Origin: JBPBPI01 sp050954885
GTDB taxonomy: Bacteria > Pseudomonadota > Alphaproteobacteria > Caedimonadales > Caedimonadaceae
Direction: 5' to 3'
NCBI GenBank assembly: GCA_050954885.1
Contig: JBPBPI010000198.1
Coordinates: forward strand, 1 to 29,446
Length of the DNA: 29,446 nt
This document shows, in pieces, positions 23,573-29,446 of this stretch. The position numbers and the translations under genes were made by a program. Every line of letters starts with the position of its first letter. The first letter of the stretch is position 1. Below the pieces are notes generated by a model. That model was not told the origin of the DNA. It worked only from the letters and a program-made list of their open reading frames with translations, and searched no databases.

Positions 23573-25027
23573 ATGCAGACTCTTGATACATTTCTTGATC
23601 ATATTCCCCAAGCATCGGTTTTATGTGTAGGCGATATTATGTTGGACTATTTTGTCTATGGCAATGTTGATCGCATCTCACCCGAAGCGCCTGTGCCAGT
23701 TTTTCACGAAACCCAACAAACTTGTGTCTTGGGCGGTGCTGGTAATGTGGTACGTAATCTTTCAAGTCTTTCGGTTAAAACCACCTTTATTTCGGTTATT
23801 GGAGATGATACCCAGGGTAAGATTTTACAAAAACTTATGGATGATCTGCCACAAGTGACTTGTCAACTGATCAAAGATATCCAACGAGATACCACGACAA
23901 AGACACGTTATATTGCCCAACATCAACAACTTTTGCGGGCAGATAAAGAAACATTACAAGCTATTTCTTCAGAAATACAAACTCAAGTTTTAATATCTTT
24001 CAAAAATGCTTTGCATGCTGTGGATGTGGTTATTTTATCAGATTATGGCAAAGGACTTTTTTCTGAAAGTTTACTTCAAGTATTGATCAGGGAAGCAAAG
24101 TCTCAAAACAAGCCTGTTCTCATTGATCCTAAAAGTCGAAATTATGGTATTTACCAAGGCGCCACAGTTCTCACGCCCAATTTAAAAGAATTGAAAGAAG
24201 CTTCAGGTAAATTTTTATCTACGGACCAAGATATCGTAGATGCCGCTAAAGAATTGTTAAATCAATATCAAATTGAACATATGGTGATCACGCGAAGTGC
24301 CGAGGGTATGACCCTTGTTGATGATCAAGGCAATGCGGATCATATCCCTACCCATGCTCTTGACGTTTTTGATGTCTCAGGTGCTGGAGACACAGTCCTT
24401 GCCATGCTTGCTGCCAGCTACGCTGTAAATGTGCCCTTGTATCAAGGGGTTCAACTGGCAAATATTGCAGCTGGTATTGTAGTTGGCAAAGTAGGAACAG
24501 CCACAACCACACTCGTTGAAATTCAAGATAGAATATCTTCAGACAGCCATTATAAAACATATCAAAAGGTTCAACTTTGGCATCAGGCACAGGAGCAAGT
24601 TTTAAGGTGGAAGAGAAAAGGACTAAAGGTTGGCTTTACCAATGGATGTTTTGACCTGCTTCATCCAGGACATATATCTCTTCTCAATCAATCTAAATCT
24701 CAATGTGATCGTCTAATTTTAGGCCTTAATAGCGATGATTCGATCAAACGACTCAAGGGTGAATTACGCCCTATTCAAAGGCAAGAAGCGCGTGCCATCG
24801 TGCTGGCCTCACTTTCTTGTGTCGATATGGTGGTTATCTTTGATGAAGACACACCTTTGGAGTTAATTAAACATCTTAAGCCAGATGTTTTGATCAAAGG
24901 TGCAGATTATACGATTGAAAATGTCATTGGTGCCCTTGAAGTTACACATTGGGGCGGCAAGGTCTACTTAGCATCCCTTGTACCGGATCAAAGCACCACC
25001 CGCACTATTGCTCAAATGACATTGTAA
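23573..25027 (+). CDS. hldE: Bifunctional heptose kinase / ADP-heptose synthase
   Basis: HldE phosphorylates heptose 7-phosphate at C1 and, after GmhB removes the 7-phosphate, joins the sugar to AMP. The 484 residues have both domains: a ribokinase-like kinase (about 1-320) with G-D-I-M-L-D-Y, G-G-A-G-N-V-V-R-N-L and D-V-S-G-A-G-D-T-V, and a nucleotidyltransferase (about 345-484) with G-F-T-N-G-C-F-D-L-L-H-P-G-H and V-L-I-K-G-A-D-Y. The length matches E. coli HldE. The final epimerase gene hldD is not in the window. The stop is five bases from the convergent AsmA-like gene's stop, with no clear terminator. Confidence 0.97.
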   Translation: MQTLDTFLDHIPQASVLCVGDIMLDYFVYGNVDRISPEAPVPVFHETQQTCVLGGAGNVVRNLSSLSVKTTFISVIGDDTQGKILQKLMDDLPQVTCQLIKDIQRDTTTKTRYIAQHQQLLRADKETLQAISSEIQTQVLISFKNALHAVDVVILSDYGKGLFSESLLQVLIREAKSQNKPVLIDPKSRNYGIYQGATVLTPNLKELKEASGKFLSTDQDIVDAAKELLNQYQIEHMVITRSAEGMTLVDDQGNADHIPTHALDVFDVSGAGDTVLAMLAASYAVNVPLYQGVQLANIAAGIVVGKVGTATTTLVEIQDRISSDSHYKTYQKVQLWHQAQEQVLRWKRKGLKVGFTNGCFDLLHPGHISLLNQSKSQCDRLILGLNSDDSIKRLKGELRPIQRQEARAIVLASLSCVDMVVIFDEDTPLELIKHLKPDVLIKGADYTIENVIGALEVTHWGGKVYLASLVPDQSTTRTIAQMTL

Positions 25028-25031
25028 AAAA

Positions 25032-28000
25032 TTATTTTGCATTAGATGAAGTGGTTTTCCGACCACTCACATCTTCAATGTCATCTTCATCGGAACTATC
25101 GTCGGCATCTGAAGACCATTCAAATATTTTACGCAAGAATCCAGGCGTGAAGAGCGACATCGGATTGACAGAGACTTGAGGATCTGCTCGCGTACCTTCA
25201 ATGGAATAAGAAACCGAGAAAATACCTTCATGCTTGCCCCCTGTGAGAATCTCACCTAGGAAAGGAATGATTTTCGGCAGTGTGGAATTTAAAACATATC
25301 CTGGAATCACAGATCCTGCCAGGTGAAGATTTTGATTTTTACCCCTTCCAACATTACCGCGTAATGTCATGCCCAAAGATGTGCCTTGTACACGTCCCTT
25401 GGTGATGAATAATTTATCCGGCGCCAACACAAAATTTGTGCGCATTTGATCAAAAGATAATCCTTTGTTTGAAAATAAATCGCCCAGCCCTGTGGGGAAA
25501 GCAAAAGTTAATACTTTTGCCAATGTTGGGACATTTTTAATTGAAAAATCTTGAATGCGCATTTTGCCACGCCATGGGTTATTGGCAGATCCATCATTTT
25601 TAAACGCGTAAAGTTGCAGAAATCCTTCGTGCAATTGAACCGGCAAATCAAAAGCTTTGAACAATTTGCCAGCCGCTGGGGTTTGAAAGGTGAAACGACG
25701 TCTGTTACCGGAATAAGGCTCAACCTTGGCAAACATAATACTTTGATCTTGATTTTGCATGCGACCCATGGATTTTAAATAAGACTTAAATGCCAAGAAT
25801 CTGATTTGTTCATTTTGTAAACGAAAATTAAGTGTATTGTTAAAAAAAGTATGATCGTGATTTAAATGAACTTCGTCAAACTTTGCGTTAAAATAAAGGG
25901 TTTCTTGAGGGAATTTGATCTCTTCATCACTGGAATCTTTAGTAAAAGGCTCAAGATCTAAAGACTTGCCGCTGATGTCAATTTCGTAAGCATGCGGGCC
26001 TTTCTTTAACAACGATCCTTTAAAATCATTTTTACCTGCTTTAAATTGCGTTATTTTTACGTCATTAAATGGCAAAGTGCCACCTGGTGATGGACTAAAG
26101 GTTGCCTCCCCCTCAATTTTTAATTGATTGGTTGAGACAATCAAAAATTTATTAATTTTTTGCAGCTTTTGATTTTTAAGGCTTAATTCAACATTTAAAC
26201 TTCCAGATTGCTGAATAGGTTTAACCCAATTTAAAAAAGAGAGGCGAATAGGCGTCAAATCAGCTACCAAGGTGACAATAGCCTCATGGTCTTTACTTTC
26301 TTGATATTTTATTTGAGCGGGGGCATCGCCTTGAAATGAAATAGCTGATGGCAATCCCATTTTTTTTAATTGGTTGTAACGTAAACTGGTATCGATATCT
26401 AAATTTGTCTGATCTGTGATCAAATTCTTTTGCCAATTTATATCAGCCGGCATTTTATTCAATAAACCTTTGCCTTTAAAAGACGCATAATCCGCATCAA
26501 TTTTTAAGTGGAAATCACCTTGATGAATATTGATATCTAATGATGGCACAGGTTTTATAATCGACAGATCGGTAATATGAGATGACACTTGAGTTTTGAT
26601 TTCGTGGGGCTCAATTTTAACTTCTAAAGGAAAGGCTATTTGAACAATGGAATCCGCATAGCCATCGCATTTTAATTTATTTAAATCATTTTTTTGAGCC
26701 AAATATAAAGGCGGCAAATCAATAAACTTAATAACTTGAGGAAGTGGTGCAGCGATTTCCAAGGTCATATCTAAGGTTTGATCTTTAACATGCAGATCAT
26801 GAATGTTGATGACGCCTTTACGCAAGGTCAGTCCACCACTTTCTGCCTGGATTACATTTATTTTTAATTCTTGTTTATCAAAGGAACCATTTCCTTGAAC
26901 ATCTGTGGCTTTGGGCAGTTCATCGACATAACGTACAATCCCATTTTTAAAATTAAAAATGCCCTGAAGCTTTGAAATGTTGATGGAAGGTTGGTCTTTG
27001 ACAGAAAAATCAGCTTGTCCTTCAAGCTGTAATTTTGTCTCAGGCAAAATGGCTTGATCAATATTTTCCATAATCCATTTGCGCGGTACACGCGCCAGTG
27101 ATGCAAGCCAAATATCTTCCACAAAAGCACGCGTGACTTGCTGAAACTGATTGTCTAATTTGAAGGATAAGTGTTGAGTTTTGGGCAACCAATTCCCTGT
27201 TCCTTGAAGATTTAAAATTGCGCCTCCTACTTTGGCATGACAAGTTTTTAAAAGAATTTTATTGTCTTTGACAGAAGCATCCACCACACCTTCAGTGATT
27301 TTTAAAGGGTTTGGTAAGAAATCAGGAAGATCAATAATGCCCTCGCGAATCTTAAATCCCAGCTCTGCAAACTTAATCCCTTTTTCAGCGTCATAATGGC
27401 CTTTAAGATTAAGACCAAAGGTAAAAGGATTATGTTGTAAAGTCTGTAACTGGCTTTGCAAGACATCAGGCAAGTCATTATAAATCACATCCGGAACGTC
27501 TTTTAAGAAGTTACTCGCCAGCTCAGGGATGACGAATTTTAAATCAATACTTTTAAATTTGTCTAAAGTGCTGAAAGAAAAAATATATTCTTGTTCTTGC
27601 CATATGGTTTTAAAATAAAGTTCAAATTTATTTGTTGTCTTTCGAAAAGTAAAATCAGTAGGCGGTAAAGTCCATTCATGCCCCCCTTTTAAATGTGATA
27701 CACGAATTTCTGCCCGATTAATTTTTAAAGATTTTAAAGATGATCCTTTGCCTTCTGATGCCAAAATTTTATGGATCAGTGTGGTCAATAATTTCTCGTC
27801 CTGTGTTTCTTTGGATGTTTCTTGAGTTTGAGCCAAACTTTCACCATCAAATAGAAATCGAGACGCCTCTAACTCAATACCTTGTGGTTCAAATCCTGAT
27901 GTCCATAAGCCATTTAATGTGTAAATGAGGCTTAAAGATTCAACATCTACATGAAAAGAGTTATCTATCTGACTTTGAATATCGATGGATTGTACTTTTA

Positions 28001-28238
28001 CTTTAAAAGGTGCATCTAAATTTTCCCAAATAAGTTCTGGTTGATTTAACTTTATTTTAAAATTTGGTAACGCACGTTGAACATTTTCTTCTAAAATATG
28101 ATGAAAAGCATCTAATGATACCGGACCTTGTTGAAGACGTACGATAAGACCCACAAATACTAAACAACCGACTGTCAGCAAAATTAAACTGATGGTTAAT
28201 ATAAATCGCGTGAGTGTTTTAAGGGTTTTATAAATCAT
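25032..28238 (-). CDS. Large AsmA/YhdP-like envelope protein
   Basis: The 1068 residues start with a membrane anchor (about 9-33), followed by a very long, beta-rich periplasmic region. The N-terminal third resembles DUF3971 (L-N-Q-P-E-L-I-W, then I-D-I-Q-S-Q). The last 250 residues match the AsmA-like C-terminal domain of YhdP homologues (R-I-Q-D-F-S-I-K-N-V-P-T-L-A-K-V-L, then G-L-S-F-D-Q-M and a late G-T-R-A-D-P-Q-V-S-V-N-P). Such proteins are thought to form groove-like bridges carrying phospholipids to the outer membrane. A short acidic, Ser-rich tail ends the protein. The gene is single, between convergent hldE and divergent bcp. Confidence 0.88.
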   Translation of the reverse strand: MIYKTLKTLTRFILTISLILLTVGCLVFVGLIVRLQQGPVSLDAFHHILEENVQRALPNFKIKLNQPELIWENLDAPFKVKVQSIDIQSQIDNSFHVDVESLSLIYTLNGLWTSGFEPQGIELEASRFLFDGESLAQTQETSKETQDEKLLTTLIHKILASEGKGSSLKSLKINRAEIRVSHLKGGHEWTLPPTDFTFRKTTNKFELYFKTIWQEQEYIFSFSTLDKFKSIDLKFVIPELASNFLKDVPDVIYNDLPDVLQSQLQTLQHNPFTFGLNLKGHYDAEKGIKFAELGFKIREGIIDLPDFLPNPLKITEGVVDASVKDNKILLKTCHAKVGGAILNLQGTGNWLPKTQHLSFKLDNQFQQVTRAFVEDIWLASLARVPRKWIMENIDQAILPETKLQLEGQADFSVKDQPSINISKLQGIFNFKNGIVRYVDELPKATDVQGNGSFDKQELKINVIQAESGGLTLRKGVINIHDLHVKDQTLDMTLEIAAPLPQVIKFIDLPPLYLAQKNDLNKLKCDGYADSIVQIAFPLEVKIEPHEIKTQVSSHITDLSIIKPVPSLDINIHQGDFHLKIDADYASFKGKGLLNKMPADINWQKNLITDQTNLDIDTSLRYNQLKKMGLPSAISFQGDAPAQIKYQESKDHEAIVTLVADLTPIRLSFLNWVKPIQQSGSLNVELSLKNQKLQKINKFLIVSTNQLKIEGEATFSPSPGGTLPFNDVKITQFKAGKNDFKGSLLKKGPHAYEIDISGKSLDLEPFTKDSSDEEIKFPQETLYFNAKFDEVHLNHDHTFFNNTLNFRLQNEQIRFLAFKSYLKSMGRMQNQDQSIMFAKVEPYSGNRRRFTFQTPAAGKLFKAFDLPVQLHEGFLQLYAFKNDGSANNPWRGKMRIQDFSIKNVPTLAKVLTFAFPTGLGDLFSNKGLSFDQMRTNFVLAPDKLFITKGRVQGTSLGMTLRGNVGRGKNQNLHLAGSVIPGYVLNSTLPKIIPFLGEILTGGKHEGIFSVSYSIEGTRADPQVSVNPMSLFTPGFLRKIFEWSSDADDSSDEDDIEDVSGRKTTSSNAK

Positions 28239-28314
28239 GATAGTTGGATATACTTTGAATACAATTTAACTGTCTTAACAAAACAAGTTTTTTTACAAAA
28301 TTAAGGAGTTTTAA
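28239..28314. promoter_or_regulatory. Divergent gap between AsmA-like gene and bcp
   Basis: This 76-base gap must hold promoters for both genes. On the minus strand TTGTTT, 17 bases, then TGTATT is a fair candidate for the AsmA-like gene. AAGGAG just before the bcp ATG is a strong ribosome-binding site. No operator repeat is visible. Confidence 0.35.
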
Positions 28315-28773
28315 ATGTCTTTTGAAATTGGACAACCGGCCCCCTCCTTTGAATTGCGCGTTGATGATCATAAAACCGTTAATTTGACTGATTATCAAGG
28401 AAAAAAACTTATTCTCTACTTTTACCCTGCTGATGATACACCAGGATGCACCCTTGAGTCTTGTGGATTTCGTGATTATTATCCCGAGATTAAAAAATTA
28501 GGGGCTGAAATTTTGGGAGTTTCACGAGATAATTTAGAGTCCCATAAAAAATTTAAGACCAAATATGCCCTTCCTTTTGATTTGGGCGCTGATGAAGATG
28601 GCAAAGTATCTACATTATATCAAGCTTTACGCGCGAAAGAGCCTACCAAATCTCAAGAATTTGTTCGAAGCACTTTTTTAATTGATGAGACAGGACACGT
28701 TAGAAAGTGGTGGCCTAAAGTGACTGTTTCCGGTCATCTGCCTGAAATTTTAGCGGCTCTCAAAGAAGCTTGA
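28315..28773 (+). CDS. bcp: Thioredoxin-dependent peroxiredoxin BCP
   Basis: BCP reduces hydrogen peroxide and organic peroxides using thioredoxin. The 152 residues match the family: G-Q-P-A-P-S-F near the start, Y-F-Y-P-A-D-D-T-P-G-C45-T-L-E-S-C50 with peroxidatic C45 and resolving C50 five residues later, then F-R-D and G-V-S-R-D. Near the end R-S-T-F-L-I-D-E-T-G precedes V-R-K-W-W. AAGGAG lies eight bases before the ATG. The stop lies just before the NDUFS4-like gene, so the two are co-transcribed. Confidence 0.96.
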   Translation: MSFEIGQPAPSFELRVDDHKTVNLTDYQGKKLILYFYPADDTPGCTLESCGFRDYYPEIKKLGAEILGVSRDNLESHKKFKTKYALPFDLGADEDGKVSTLYQALRAKEPTKSQEFVRSTFLIDETGHVRKWWPKVTVSGHLPEILAALKEA

Positions 28774-28778
28774 ATTTG

Positions 28779-29072
28779 ATGAAAGCACATATATATTTGC
28801 CTGCAAAAACATCTATGCAGTCGGGCCGACATAAAACAAAAAATTGGATTTTAGAATTCAAAACATCTCGTCTTCAATATATTGAACCCCTGATGAAGTG
28901 GACCGGTACGCGTGAGACACAATCGCAGGTTAAATTATATTTTGCCACCTGTGAAGAAGCCTGTCAGTATGCCCGGCAACACGGTCTTGACTATAATGTG
29001 TCTGAGCCTCAATCCCCTGCTTTTAAGCCCAAGTCATACAGCGATAACTTTCGTGCTGATCGGCTTCGTTGA
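28779..29072 (+). CDS. NDUFS4-like complex I accessory subunit
   Basis: This 97-residue protein matches the alphaproteobacterial relatives of mitochondrial complex I subunit NDUFS4 (ETC complex I subunit, PF04800). Signs are A-H-I-Y-L-P-A-K, M-Q-S-G, W-I-L-E-F, E-P-L-M-K-W-T-G, Y-A-R-Q-H-G-L-D-Y and the final K-S-Y-S-D-N-F. It should sit on the peripheral arm of NADH dehydrogenase. I chose the ATG at 28779, five bases after the bcp stop; an in-frame TTG at 28770 overlaps bcp and is unlikely. It is largely confined to alphaproteobacteria and mitochondria, so it supports the taxonomic call. Confidence 0.93.
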   Translation: MKAHIYLPAKTSMQSGRHKTKNWILEFKTSRLQYIEPLMKWTGTRETQSQVKLYFATCEEACQYARQHGLDYNVSEPQSPAFKPKSYSDNFRADRLR

Positions 29073-29393
29073 TCTAGGTTTTGTGAAGGTTTGTTAGAAA
29101 GATATATTTTAAGATATTTTTAAGTGAAAATTTTTCTAGATTTTAATGTAATAGTTATTCATATTTCAAAAAATCTAGAGGACTTTGCAACTAAAAATAG
29201 CCAAAAGATACTTTTTAAAGAAATCTTCACAGAATCTAATATAGCGAAAGCATTTTAAAATTGAACAAGGAATGAGGCGTAAGGAATGAGGCGTGACGTG
29301 TATATTACGCTCAACGATCTGACGATGTCGCAATTTTAAAAGATACATGCTATAGCTGATTGCATATATAATTACTCAATGTTATAAATAGGG
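29073..29393. other. Gene-free gap with tandem repeat before an IS
   Basis: No gene is supported here. AAGGAATGAGGCGT occurs twice in direct tandem (29267-29280 and 29281-29294). The stretch GAGGACTTTGCAAC around 29177-29190 resembles the ends of some IS elements, but I cannot name one. From 29350 the sequence CTATAGCTGATTG matches the left-edge IS630 end. Confidence 0.5.
29267..29294. repeat. 14-bp tandem duplication
   Basis: Two identical adjacent copies of AAGGAATGAGGCGT lie in the gap before the right-edge IS element. A tandem copy of this size suggests replication slippage. No function is evident. Confidence 0.9.
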
Positions 29394-29446
29394 ATGAGTT
29401 ACGGATATAGTACAGATTTACGGTCTCGTGTTGTTGAGTATTTGTC
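29351..29446 (+). mobile_element. Left end of an IS630-type element, cut by window end
   Basis: TATAGCTGATTG at 29351 resembles the terminal sequence found inverted at the left window edge (13 of the 18 bases after the first TA match). The transposase start codon follows about 43 bases later. Only the first part of the element lies in the window, so its other end and full length are unknown. Confidence 0.5.
29394..29446 (+). CDS. IS630-type transposase, N-terminal fragment
   Basis: The frame opens with M-S-Y-G-Y-S-T-D-L-R-S-R-V-V-E-Y-L and runs off the window. Y-S-x-D-L-R-x-R-V-V is the classic start of the helix-turn-helix domain of IS630-family transposases, which move by cut and paste into TA sites. 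AGGG lies just before the ATG. Only 17 codons are seen, so whether the gene is intact, or split into two frames as is common in this family, cannot be told. Confidence 0.7.
   Translation, partial: MSYGYSTDLRSRVVEYL

Noticed and set aside
1..29446. CRISPR array, prophage or secretion-system cluster
   Set aside because: I looked for regularly spaced repeats, phage structural genes and secretion ATPases and saw none.

Overview
The window looks like the chromosome of an AT-rich alphaproteobacterium, probably a host-associated one of the Holosporales/Rickettsiales kind (an inference). The alphaproteobacterial signs are an NDUFS4-like complex I accessory gene, a DUF2125 gene, the divergent rph/hrcA-grpE arrangement, and a zinc-ribbon gene divergent from ftsEX. 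Low GC, insertion-sequence ends at both window edges and several secreted unknown or effector-like proteins suggest an intracellular or symbiotic life.

Layout. 1-94 is probably the end of an IS630-type element that cut a DUF1343 (NamZ-like) gene down to a short N-terminal stub. Next, on the minus strand, come a Bcr/CflA-type MFS transporter broken by a one-base frameshift at an A8 tract, infC (apparently starting at AUC) and thrS, then a membrane-bound dCache-HAMP class III adenylate cyclase. A small secreted Arg/Glu-rich protein (plus strand), ettA and a CAU-anticodon tRNA (probably tRNA-Ile2) follow. 8815-12614 is a very AT-rich plus-strand segment with three signal-peptide proteins, a Nudix hydrolase and a 45-residue DUF2256 protein. 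The first secreted protein carries the Thr/Cys/His signature and spacing of CheD-type glutamine deamidases, and is the most interesting gene here.

12615-15150 holds the stress genes hrcA-grpE, divergent from rph. 15155-22069 is minus-strand: a secreted Sel1-repeat protein, then (in transcription order from the far end) ftsE-ftsX-gmhB-DUF218-plsC-DUF2125-PLD, tightly packed or overlapping and probably one cell-envelope operon. FtsX is about one third shorter than usual and lacks nearly all of its large periplasmic loop. On the plus strand, 22211-25027 encodes a zinc-ribbon membrane protein, gmhA and hldE; with gmhB this gives all the enzymes from sedoheptulose-7-phosphate to ADP-D-glycero-heptose. 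A large AsmA/YhdP-like protein (minus), bcp and the NDUFS4-like gene (plus) follow, and the window ends inside the first codons of an IS630-type transposase.

Together the genes describe translation and its regulation (thrS, infC, ettA, tRNA), protein quality control (hrcA, grpE), RNA processing (rph), envelope and LPS-core building (heptose genes, plsC, AsmA-like protein, ftsEX), respiration and redox defence, and a variable set of exported proteins that may act on a host. All calls come from reading the sequence by eye. No homology search or folding software was run.
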